NCBI RefSeq assembly: GCF_040730185.1
Contig: NZ_CP160402.1
Coordinates: 1,984,001 to 2,048,000 of the forward strand
Direction of reading: 5' to 3'
DNA from: Streptomyces sp. Je 1-332
Lineage (GTDB): Bacteria; Actinomycetota; Actinomycetes; Streptomycetales; Streptomycetaceae
Length of the DNA stretch: 64,000 nt
Shown: piece by piece, positions 27,668 to 39,987 of the stretch
How the letters are laid out: every line of letters begins with the position of its first letter
Position numbering within the stretch: position 1 is the stretch's first letter
Notes under the pieces: generated by a model
What the model was told of the DNA's origin: nothing
The model's database searches: none
Seen by the model: only the letters and a program-made list of their open reading frames with translations
Made by a program: the position numbers and the translations under genes

Positions 27668-28096
27668 TCAGTCGCTGCTCCACGACCACACGACGCCACC
27701 TGACGATACGATTCCGTCGCCTTCCATGGTGTCGGCGCGGAACCAGACCTTGCTGTGCTCAGGAATCTCGCTGGAAAAATCGCAGTACATCCAGCCGACA
27801 TCACTGCCCGATTTGTTGCGACAGATCATGTCGCCCTGGAAGATCGGCCCCCAGGAGGCCAGCATCGCGGAATAGTGCCCGTCCGCCTTTGTGTCCTTGA
27901 CCCAGAACTTGTCGCCGCTCTTCTCGAAGCAAGCATGCGTTCCCGCGGTCTCGGAACAAATCGCTCCGACCGGCGGTCCGGCAGCCCGGACCGCATCGAC
28001 ATCGGAATTCTGCGCCTGTGCGACACCCGACATCGCTGACGACGCGAGAAGGAGCGCACTTACGGACACGGAGACTCTGAGAATCGACGTTCTCAA
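27668..28096 (-). CDS. Secreted four-cysteine protein, copy 2
   Basis: A 142-residue paralogue of the next gene downstream, with signal peptide SVSALLLASSAMSGVAQAQ. It shares the block GTHACFEKSGDKFWVKDT and the four mature cysteines, but differs strongly elsewhere, for instance a Trp-rich C-terminus VVWSWSSD. The only workable start is TTG at 28096: an in-frame stop lies just upstream and GGGGGAAGG adjoins it. A good sigma-70-type promoter is about 60-90 bp upstream. Function unknown; possibly a secreted binding or developmental protein. Confidence 0.78.
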   Translation of the reverse strand: MRTSILRVSVSVSALLLASSAMSGVAQAQNSDVDAVRAAGPPVGAICSETAGTHACFEKSGDKFWVKDTKADGHYSAMLASWGPIFQGDMICRNKSGSDVGWMYCDFSSEIPEHSKVWFRADTMEGDGIVSSGGVVWSWSSD

Positions 28097-28153
28097 CCTT
28101 CCCCCTCATTGAACGTGTCGCCGCAGCACTGGTCAGTCGCTGCGATCAAGGAA

Positions 28154-28183
28154 AGGCTAGGGGCGCCTCCGCATAGCGGTCAA
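28154..28183 (-). promoter_or_regulatory. Sigma-70-type promoter for the four-cysteine operon
   Basis: On the - strand TTGACC (complement of 28178-28183) and TAGCCT (complement of 28154-28159) are 18 bp apart, close to the HrdB consensus. The expected start site is about 50 nt before the TTG codon of copy 2. Confidence 0.6.
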
Positions 28184-28238
28184 CCCTTCGGCGAAACTAT
28201 CGGTGCACATTGAAATCAGTGACCCACAAGATGAGGTG

Positions 28239-29108
28239 TCACCCCTTCACGGCGCCCGCCGCCAGACCCGACGCCAAGCGCCGCTGCACGACAACGAAGA
28301 ACAGCAGTACCGGGAACGTGATCAGCGTCGAAGCGGCCATTACAGGGCCCCACGCCGTCGAATTCTCGCCCGCGAACTGGAAGATTCCCACCGCCGCCGT
28401 GTATTTCGCGCTGTCCTGCATGAATACATAGGCGAAGATGAATTCGTTCCAGGCCGTGATGAAGGCGAAGATACTGGTCGCCACCAGACCCGGAGCGACA
28501 AGCGGCAGCAAAACGGACCAGAACATGCGGCTCCAGCCGCAGCCGTCGATGTACGCGGCCTCCTCCACTTCCTTGGGCACCGTCGCGACGAAGCCACGCA
28601 GCGTCCAGATGGCGAAGGGCAGTGAGAGCGCGATGTACACGATGGTCAGGCCGAGCAGCGAGTTGAGCAGCTCGTAGTCGCGCATTTGCAGGAACAGTGG
28701 GATGACCAGGGCCTCGAGCGGGACCATCTGCACGATGAGGACCATGATCAGAACCAGGGTGCGGAACCGGAACTTGAAGCGCGCCACAGCGATGGCGGCG
28801 AACAGCGAGAGGACCGCCGCGGCCAGGATCGTACCGAAGCCGACGATGGCCGAATTCAGCAGGAAGGTACCGAAGTTGCCCTTCTCGAAGACGACGGTGA
28901 AGTGTTCGAAGGTGAGGCCGCTCGGCAGGACATCTGCCCCCCGGGTGTTCGCCGTCGGGTCGAGGGCCGTCGAGACCATCCAGTACACCGGGAACAGGGT
29001 GAACAAGAGCAGCGCCGCGACCGCGAGCGGAAGCCCGAGGCGGCCTCCCACTCCGCGACGACGAGCGTCCCCTCGGCGCGGTGGGGCCGAGATCTTGAGC
29101 GTGGTCAC
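28239..29108 (-). CDS. Sugar ABC transporter permease (MalG type)
   Basis: A 289-residue inner-membrane permease with six predicted membrane segments and the EAA loop EVEEAAYIDGCGW about residue 190, which docks the ATPase. It belongs to the CUT1 carbohydrate uptake group (MalG/DasC-like). The GTG start at 29108 overlaps the stop of the other permease by 4 nt (GTGA). It is the last gene of a three-gene operon. No ATPase gene is present, so the pump would borrow a shared ATPase such as MsiK, as Streptomyces sugar systems commonly do. Confidence 0.93.
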   Translation of the reverse strand: MTTLKISAPPRRGDARRRGVGGRLGLPLAVAALLLFTLFPVYWMVSTALDPTANTRGADVLPSGLTFEHFTVVFEKGNFGTFLLNSAIVGFGTILAAAVLSLFAAIAVARFKFRFRTLVLIMVLIVQMVPLEALVIPLFLQMRDYELLNSLLGLTIVYIALSLPFAIWTLRGFVATVPKEVEEAAYIDGCGWSRMFWSVLLPLVAPGLVATSIFAFITAWNEFIFAYVFMQDSAKYTAAVGIFQFAGENSTAWGPVMAASTLITFPVLLFFVVVQRRLASGLAAGAVKG

Positions 29109-30106
29109 AGGTCCTCCTCACCCTGCTTGAACAGCGTACGGACGTAGAAGACGGTGATCGCCAGCAGCAACAGGGTGAGCAGGACAGCTGCCGCGGCTCC
29201 CTTGGCGTAGTCGTTCTTGGCGAAGGCCTGGATGTATGAGTAGACGCCCAGGTTGTAGACATCGGGGTTGGCGCCGTTACCGCCCGGCATCAGGAAGATC
29301 TGGGTGAAGACCTTGAAGTCCCAGATGGTCGACAGAATCGTCACCACCAGGAAGACAGGCTTGATGGTCGGCACGGTGATCTTCCAGAACCGTTCCCAGG
29401 CGTTGGCTCCGTCGATCATGCCCGCCTCGTAGAGCTCCCTGGGGATCGTCAAGAGGCCCGCGAAGATGGTGATGGCGACGAACGGGAAGCCGTGGTGCAC
29501 CACGTTCACCGTGGCGATCGCGTAGAACGGGATCCGCTCGGTGAACCAGTTGGTGGTCTCCGGGTCGATCAGGCCGAGCGAGCCCGCAACCTGGCTGATC
29601 ATGCCGTCCTGTGGCTGGAACAGCCAGATCCACACGTAGGTGCCGGTGACGGCCGGCATGGCCCAGGCGGACAGGATCGAGATGGAACAGATCAGCCGCC
29701 AGACCGGCCCGAGCCGGTTGAGCAGCAGGGCGACGAGTGTGCCGAGCACGACGGTGAGCCCGACACAGGCGACGGCGAAGAACAGTGTGTTCGGAAGCAC
29801 CGTCTTCCACAGCAGCGAGCTGGTCAGCAGGTCCGCGTAGTGGTCAAGTCCGGTGAACCTGCCGACGCCGCCACCGAACTTGACCTCGTAGTCCTGCAGT
29901 GACAGCTTCCCGACTTGCACCAGCGGCCAGAGCAACAGACCGGCGAGGACCAGAAGCGCGGGGGCGAGCAACAGCCACGGGCGGGCGACACTCACCAGGC
30001 GCTTGCGACGCAGAGCGGCCAGGTTCTCGGAGGAGGGGCCTTCGGGCGATGGGTGGCGGACCGCGGTCTCGGTCTGCGGTTCGCCACCAACGAGTGTGTC
30101 CTTCAC
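29105..30106 (-). CDS. Sugar ABC transporter permease (MalF type)
   Basis: A 333-residue permease. A 40-residue cytoplasmic N-terminal tail is followed by six membrane spans (first at about 43-65, LLLAPALLVLAGLLLWPL) and the EAA loop ELYEAGMIDGANAW near residue 235. It pairs with the downstream MalG-type permease to form the channel. It starts 5 nt after the binding-protein stop and ends in a GTGA overlap, so the three genes form one transcript. Confidence 0.93.
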   Translation of the reverse strand: MKDTLVGGEPQTETAVRHPSPEGPSSENLAALRRKRLVSVARPWLLLAPALLVLAGLLLWPLVQVGKLSLQDYEVKFGGGVGRFTGLDHYADLLTSSLLWKTVLPNTLFFAVACVGLTVVLGTLVALLLNRLGPVWRLICSISILSAWAMPAVTGTYVWIWLFQPQDGMISQVAGSLGLIDPETTNWFTERIPFYAIATVNVVHHGFPFVAITIFAGLLTIPRELYEAGMIDGANAWERFWKITVPTIKPVFLVVTILSTIWDFKVFTQIFLMPGGNGANPDVYNLGVYSYIQAFAKNDYAKGAAAAVLLTLLLLAITVFYVRTLFKQGEEDL

Positions 30107-30111
30107 CGCCG

Positions 30112-31410
30112 TTACTCGCTCTTGGCGAAGATGGCGTCCATGTCCTTGGCGGCCTTGTCGGCGGCCTCCTGAACGGTCGCCTTACCGTTCAGGATGGACT
30201 GGACCATGCCGGTGACCACCTGAGACGCCTGGATCTCGCCGTACGCCTTGGTCTTGGGGACGGTCGCGCCGGCCTCCAGCATCTGCTTGGCGAACGGCTC
30301 GACCAGCGGGTCCTTCTTCGCCTCGATCTTCTTCAGCTCGGAGTTCTGACCCGGGAAGTAGTTGGTCTGGCCGGCCCACTTGGCGGCGAAATCACCCGTG
30401 GTCAGCATCTTCACGAACTCCCAGGAGAGGTCCTTCTTGTCCGTGTTGAACGTGGACAGGTAGGAGCCGCCGAGGAAGGACTTGCTCATGCCGCCGTTCT
30501 GGCCGGGGATCGGCACGGCGCCCAGCTTCCCCTTGAGGTCCGGGTTGGCCTCGACGATGGCCTTCGGGGTCCAGTTGCCGTTGACGGACATCGCGACCTG
30601 GCCCTTGCCCCAGGCGTCGCCGACCTCCTTCTCCGTCCAGGTGTTCACCTTGGCCGGGGAGACCTTGTCCTTGGTGGCGAGGCCGGTGTAGAACTCGATG
30701 CCCTTGACGGCCTCGGGCGAGTTGATGCCGGACTTCCACGTGCCGCCCTGCTCGGTGGCGAGTTCGCCTCCGGCGCCCCAGATGAAGGGGGTGGCGAACA
30801 TCTCGGCGCCGCCGGCGACCGGGAAGGGGATCATCCCGGGCTCCTTGTCCTTCAGCGTTTTCGCCGCGGACTGGAGCTCCTTCCAGGTGGTCGGGGCCTT
30901 CAGCTTGTGCTTCTCGAAGACGTCCTTGCGGTAGACGATGCTGCGGACGCCCGCGTACCACGGCATGCCGTACTGCTTGCCGTCGAGCGTGCCCGCGTCC
31001 GCGAGGCCCTCGACGAGGTCGTCGTTCAGGCCCGACTTCTTGACGTCGTCGGTCACGTCGACGAGGGCGCCGGTCTCGGCGAACTGCGGGACCCAGGTCG
31101 TGCCGACCTCGGCCACGTCCGGGACCTGGTCCTCGCCGCCCTCGATGGCGGTGGTGAACTTCTTCTGCGCGGTGGCCCACTGCTGGTACTCGACGTGGAT
31201 CTTGGCGCCGGTCTTCTTCTCGAAGGCCTTCCCGGCCTCCTTGAAGAAGGGCCTGGCGTCGGGGTTGGTGCCCTCCATGATCCACACGGTGAGGGTCTTG
31301 CCCTTGCCGTCGGTCGCCTTGCCGCCGTCGCTCCCGTCATCGCCGCCGCATGCCGTCGCGGTCAGTCCGAGCGTCATGGCGATACCTGCCGCGATGACCC
31401 GTCGCTTCAT
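30112..31410 (-). CDS. Sugar ABC transporter substrate-binding lipoprotein
   Basis: A 432-residue extracellular binding protein for CUT1 uptake. The lipobox LTATAC places the lipid-modified Cys at residue 21, followed by an acidic Gly-rich linker. Family features are TLTVWIMEGTNP, YQQWATAQKKF, PDVAEVGTTWVPQF and a Trp-rich ligand area (MPWYAG, FIWGAGG). The ligand is not determinable; the resemblance is to chitobiose- and beta-glucoside-type proteins. A DasR-like palindrome 78 bp upstream and a chitosanase nearby hint at amino-sugar oligomers. Confidence 0.9.
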   Translation of the reverse strand: MKRRVIAAGIAMTLGLTATACGGDDGSDGGKATDGKGKTLTVWIMEGTNPDARPFFKEAGKAFEKKTGAKIHVEYQQWATAQKKFTTAIEGGEDQVPDVAEVGTTWVPQFAETGALVDVTDDVKKSGLNDDLVEGLADAGTLDGKQYGMPWYAGVRSIVYRKDVFEKHKLKAPTTWKELQSAAKTLKDKEPGMIPFPVAGGAEMFATPFIWGAGGELATEQGGTWKSGINSPEAVKGIEFYTGLATKDKVSPAKVNTWTEKEVGDAWGKGQVAMSVNGNWTPKAIVEANPDLKGKLGAVPIPGQNGGMSKSFLGGSYLSTFNTDKKDLSWEFVKMLTTGDFAAKWAGQTNYFPGQNSELKKIEAKKDPLVEPFAKQMLEAGATVPKTKAYGEIQASQVVTGMVQSILNGKATVQEAADKAAKDMDAIFAKSE

Positions 31411-31487
31411 ACCGGCCCCCTCATGGGTACGTGCTGTAACTGCGCCGTTCCGTTGTGGGAGCGATTGTGGTCACAGGGACTCGACGC

Positions 31488-31497
31488 GGTCTAGACC
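31488..31497. promoter_or_regulatory. DasR-like (dre) palindrome
   Basis: GGTCTAGACC matches the central 10 bp of the DasR responsive element; the flanking bases do not extend the match to the full 16-bp consensus. It lies 78 bp before the binding-protein start. DasR is the GntR regulator of GlcNAc and chitin metabolism in Streptomyces. Confidence 0.45.
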
Positions 31498-31532
31498 CAT
31501 TCGGCTAAGCGGGGCCGAAACGTAATTTGCGT

Positions 31533-31562
31533 TGCAAGCAATGAGCATTGCGCAGGATGCAA
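31533..31562. promoter_or_regulatory. Nested inverted repeats upstream of the ABC operon
   Basis: GTTGCA (31533-31538) and TGCAAC (31557-31562) enclose the palindrome GCAATG-AG-CATTGC (31538-31551). LacI-family sugar repressors use comparable TTGCAA-type sites. It is about 125-150 bp upstream of the binding-protein gene. Confidence 0.4.
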
Positions 31563-31576
31563 CGCCTGCGACGCCA

Positions 31577-31617
31577 CGGCGCCCGCCTTGGTCCGGTCGG
31601 GGACGAGGCGGGCGCCG
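31577..31617 (-). terminator. Terminator of gltBD
   Basis: CGGCGCCCGCCT (31577-31588) pairs perfectly with AGGCGGGCGCCG (31606-31617) around a 17-nt loop, 68 bp downstream of the gltD stop. It separates gltBD transcription from the sugar ABC operon, which runs in the same direction. Confidence 0.7.
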
Positions 31618-31684
31618 CATCAGTTCCGTACGCCGTTGTACGGGACGTATGAGGGGTCGTACGAGGAAAACCGTACGGGAAGGA

Positions 31685-33137
31685 TCAGACCATCAGCGAA
31701 CGGTCGGTCGGGCGGATCGGCGACGGGAGGTCGCTCGCCCCGGTGAGGAAACGGTCCACGCCACGTGCGGCCGAACGGCCCTCGGCGATCGCCCAGACGA
31801 TGAGCGACTGGCCACGGCCCGCGTCACCGGCGACGAAGACGCCGGGGACGTTCGTCTGGAACTCGGCGTCGCGGGCGACGTTGCCCCGCTCGTCGAGGTC
31901 CAGGGAGAACTGGTCCACCAGGCCGTTCTCACGGTCCGTACCGGTGAAGCCCATCGCGAGCGTGACCAGCTGGGCGGGGATCTTGCGCTCCGTGCCCGGC
32001 TTCGGCGTCAGCTTGCCGTCGGTGAACTCGACCTCGGTGAGGTGCAGGAACTGCACGTTCCCGTCCTCGTCGCCCTCGAAGTGCGTGGTCGAGACGGCGT
32101 AGACCCGCTCGCCGCCCTCCTCGTGCGCGGAGGTCACCTTGTAGAGCATGGGGAAGGTCGGCCACGGCTGGTGCGGGGCACGGTCCTCGCCCGGCTTCGG
32201 CATGATCTCCAGCTGCGTCACGGACGCCGCGCCCTGGCGGTGCGCCGTGCCCACGCAGTCCGCGCCGGTGTCGCCGCCGCCGATGACGACGACGTGCTTG
32301 CCCTCGGCCGAGACCGGGGTCGTGACGTAGTCGCCCTCCTGGACCTTGTTGGCCAGGGGCAGGTACTCCATCGCCTGGTAGACACCCTTGAGCTCACGGC
32401 CGGGGACCGGGAGATCGCGTGCCATCGTGGCGCCCGCGGCGATGACCACCGCGTCGTAGCGCTTGCGCAGCTTCGCCGCGTCGATGTCGCGGCCGATCTC
32501 CACACCCGTACGGAACTTGGTGCCCTCCGCGCGCATCTGCTCGATGCGGCGGTTGATGTGGCGCTTCTCCATCTTGAACTCGGGGATGCCGTAGCGCAGG
32601 AGGCCGCCGATACGGTCCGCCCGCTCGTACACGGCGACCGTGTGGCCCGCCCGCGTCAGCTGCTGCGCCGCGGCCAGACCCGCCGGGCCCGAGCCGATGA
32701 CGGCGACCGTCTTGCCGGAGAGCCGGTCGGGCGCCTGCGGCTTGACGTCGTTCGCGTCCCACGCCTTGTCGATGATCGAGACTTCGACGTTCTTGATGGT
32801 GACGGCCGGCTGGTTGATGCCGAGCACGCACGCCGACTCGCAGGGCGCCGGGCACAGGCGGCCCGTGAACTCCGGGAAGTTGTTCGTGGCGTGCAGCCGC
32901 TCGGAGGCGGCCGACCAGTCCTCGCGGTACGCGAAGTCGTTCCACTCGGGGATCAGGTTGCCCAGCGGACAGCCCTGGTGGCAGAACGGGATACCGCAGT
33001 CCATGCAGCGCGACGCCTGCTTGGAGATGATCGGGAGGAGGGAGCCGGGAACGTAGACCTCGTTCCAGTCCTGGACGCGCTCGCCGACCGGGCGGGTCTG
33101 CGCGACCTCGCGGCCATGGTTCAAAAAGCCCTTGGGA

Positions 33138-33145
<8 letters not shown>
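31685..33145 (-). CDS. gltD: Glutamate synthase small subunit
   Basis: A 486-residue subunit that takes electrons from NADPH through FAD to the large subunit for glutamate synthesis from glutamine and 2-oxoglutarate. The N-terminal iron-sulfur region has [17 protein letters not shown]. The FAD fold has [13 protein letters not shown] near 155 and the NADPH fold [13 protein letters not shown] near 290. The terminal FAD motif is [14 protein letters not shown]. The start codon overlaps the end of gltB by 8 nt (ATGGCTGA), giving tight coupling. Confidence 0.97.
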
Positions 33146-37724
<4,579 letters not shown>

Positions 37725-37795
37725 TGGCTCTCCCGTCGTCGTCGTGGCATAGGCAAAAAGCGAGGGACGACGTTGGCCCAGGCAAAATTTCGAGC

Positions 37796-37811
37796 AGGTT
37801 ACATGATGGAA
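37796..37811 (+). promoter_or_regulatory. Weak GlnR-like half site
   Basis: GTTAC-6 bp-GAACG loosely fits the GlnR pattern gTnAC-n6-GaAAc, about 72 bp upstream of the gltB start. It partly overlaps a possible TAACCT -10 element on the - strand, so binding here would be expected to repress. Weak on its own. Confidence 0.25.
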
Positions 37812-37965
37812 CGCTTCTCGAAAAGCGGATAGCTCATTCCACCATGTGGACACCGCCCAGAGGCGTGAAGAGCGGCGGGGGACCCCGTGCGGACAGATCG
37901 ATGACCGTAGGCCCGAGAGCGGCACAGGCCTCATTGCCCGCAGCGCTTACGGCTCATGCCCGGTG

Positions 37966-37992
37966 GTCATGGATTCGAAACCGCCGAGTAAC
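37966..37992 (+). promoter_or_regulatory. GlnR box candidate upstream of gltB
   Basis: GTCAT-n6-GAAAC-n6-GTAAC reproduces three successive GlnR boxes with exact 6-bp spacers: two match the consensus fully and one at four of five bases. It sits in the 306-bp gap between the VIT gene and gltB, about 245 bp before the start codon. GlnR is the global nitrogen regulator of actinomycetes, so control of gltBD is plausible. Confidence 0.5.
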
Positions 37993-38030
37993 GGCTAGTT
38001 ATGCAGGGCCCCGCATAGGACTGCAAGGGT

Positions 38031-38762
38031 TCATCCTACGGCGGTACCGAACAAGCTGCCCAGGGCGTACGTCACACCGGCCGCCGCTCCGCCGAGCGCG
38101 AGCTGCCGAAGTCCGCTGAACCACCAGGATCGCGCGGTCACCTTCGCCACAACGGCACCGCAGGCGAAGAGCCCGACGAGCGCGAGCAGCAGCGCGGGCC
38201 AGAAGGTGTCGGCGCCGAGCAGATACGGCAGTACGGGAAGCAGGGCGCCGAGCGCGAAGGCACCGAAGGAGGAGACCGCGGCGACGGTCGGCGAGGGCAG
38301 ATCGCCGGGGTCGATGCCCAGCTCCTCGCGCGCGTGGATCTCCAGGGCCTGCTCCGGGTCCTTGGACAGCTGCCGGGCGACCTCACGGGCCAGGCCCGGC
38401 TCGACGCCGCGCGAGACGTAGAGCGCGGCGAGCTCCCGCTCCTCGTCCGCCGGGTGCTTGCGCAACTCCCGCCGCTCCACGTCGAGTTCGGCCTGGACGA
38501 GCTCACGCTGCGAGGCGACGGAGGTGTACTCACCGGCGGCCATGGAGAAGGCGCCCGCGGCGAGACCGACCAGACCCGTGACGACGATGGTCTGCTGCGA
38601 GACGGCTCCGCCCGCGACACCGGTCATCAGGGCCAGGTTGGACACCAGGCCGTCCATGGCGCCGAAGACTGCGGGCCGCAGCCAGCCGCCGTTGACGTCG
38701 CGGTGGGTGTGGTTGTCGCGGTGCGCCTCGTGCAGTACCGCTTCGGTCTCGATGATCGCCAT
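38031..38762 (-). CDS. VIT1/CCC1-family iron/manganese transporter
   Basis: A 243-residue membrane protein. Early motifs GAMDGLVSNLALMTGVAGG and AGAFSMAAGEYTSVASQ are diagnostic of the VIT family, whose members export or store Fe2+ and Mn2+. A cytoplasmic helical segment rich in Glu and Arg (residues about 85-145) corresponds to the metal-binding domain, followed by three C-terminal spans. ATG 38762 follows GAGGGGG. It is divergent from the ARH operon with 235 bp between, and tandem with gltB. Confidence 0.92.
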   Translation of the reverse strand: MAIIETEAVLHEAHRDNHTHRDVNGGWLRPAVFGAMDGLVSNLALMTGVAGGAVSQQTIVVTGLVGLAAGAFSMAAGEYTSVASQRELVQAELDVERRELRKHPADEERELAALYVSRGVEPGLAREVARQLSKDPEQALEIHAREELGIDPGDLPSPTVAAVSSFGAFALGALLPVLPYLLGADTFWPALLLALVGLFACGAVVAKVTARSWWFSGLRQLALGGAAAGVTYALGSLFGTAVG

Positions 38763-38997
38763 GGTGAGCCCCCTCAGTGCTTGGACGATCTCGAAAGTAC
38801 GCGCGAAAAATCGCTCTCGCCAGCAAGGAAGGCCGTACTTACCTGCGCTTGTGCGCATGTGAAAGTGCCGGGAACGGGGGTTCCTCGAACCGGTGAGCGC
38901 ATGGGGCGGAGGGGTGACGTCGACGGTCCGGATGCTCGCGTCGGGGGTGCCGCGTGGCAGGGATATCCGCAACGTCTCGGCATCACGGAGGCACGGC

Positions 38998-39987
38998 ATG
39001 ACGAGCTCGACCGGTGTGACAGGAGTGACCGGCCTGAGAGAGCGGGCGCGTGGCGCCCTTCTCGGCCTCGCGGTCGGCGACGCGCTGGGCGCGCCCGCCG
39101 AGAACATGAAGCCCTCCGAGATCCGCCGCCGCTGGGGACGCATCACCGGATACGTCGCCGAGCACCCCTCGGGCACGGACGACACCGAGTACGCGATCTT
39201 CTCCGGGCTCCTCCTGGCCCGGCACGGCTCCGCGCTGACCGTCGCGCACGTCGAGGCCGCCTGGCACGAGTGGATCGCAGACCTCGACGAGGGCCCCTTC
39301 CGGGGTGCCGGCTTCAGCGAACGCGGCACGCTGGAGAACCTGCGCCGTGGCCTCGCGGCGCCCATCTCGGCGCAGCACCGGCACGCGTGGAGCGACGGCC
39401 TCGCGATGCGGGCCGCGCCGTTCGGGGTCTTCGCCGCGGCAGAGCCCGCCGAAGCCGCCCGGCTCGTCGCGATCGACGGCTCCGTCAGCCATGACGGCGA
39501 GGGCATCTACGGCGGACAGGCGGTGGCCGCGGGGGTCGCGGCGGCGATGGACGGGGCGCCGGTGGACTCCGTGGTGACCGCGGCCCTGTCCGTCATCCCG
39601 GAGGACTGCTGGACCTCCCGCTCGCTGCGGCGGGCGGTGGCGGCGGCTCCTCGCGGCGAACGCGCGGTCCGCTCCGCGGTGGTGATCGGCGGCTACCCCT
39701 GGACCGACCTCGCCCCCGAGGCGGTGGGTCTCGCCTTCGGGGCGTACGCGGCGGCCTCCGGGGAGTTCTCCGGTGCGGTGCTCACCGCCGTGAACATGGG
39801 GCGGGACGCGGATACGACTGCCGCGGTCGCTGGGGCGCTGGCGGGGGCGACGTGTGGCGCCTCCGCGATCCCACCTCCATGGGCGGCCGCGATCGCCCCG
39901 GCGCGGGGCAGTTGCCTTCCCTCGATGCGGGGGCATCACGTGCTGGACGTGGCGGAGTTGCTTGTTTCTGACCTGGGGGTCTCATGA
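38998..39987 (+). CDS. ADP-ribosylglycohydrolase homologue 1
   Basis: A 329-residue ARH/DraG-family protein, which normally cleaves N- or O-glycosidic bonds to ADP-ribose or ribose with a dinuclear metal centre. The first metal motif is GTDDTEYAIF and the second NMGRDADTTAAVAGALAG, both intact, with ALLGLAVGDALGAP near the N-terminus. ATG 38998 follows GGAGG. First of seven genes, all in the same direction and overlapping; its stop shares ATGA with the next start. The real substrate is unknown; a ribosylated small molecule is as likely as protein ADP-ribose. Confidence 0.88.
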   Translation: MTSSTGVTGVTGLRERARGALLGLAVGDALGAPAENMKPSEIRRRWGRITGYVAEHPSGTDDTEYAIFSGLLLARHGSALTVAHVEAAWHEWIADLDEGPFRGAGFSERGTLENLRRGLAAPISAQHRHAWSDGLAMRAAPFGVFAAAEPAEAARLVAIDGSVSHDGEGIYGGQAVAAGVAAAMDGAPVDSVVTAALSVIPEDCWTSRSLRRAVAAAPRGERAVRSAVVIGGYPWTDLAPEAVGLAFGAYAAASGEFSGAVLTAVNMGRDADTTAAVAGALAGATCGASAIPPPWAAAIAPARGSCLPSMRGHHVLDVAELLVSDLGVS

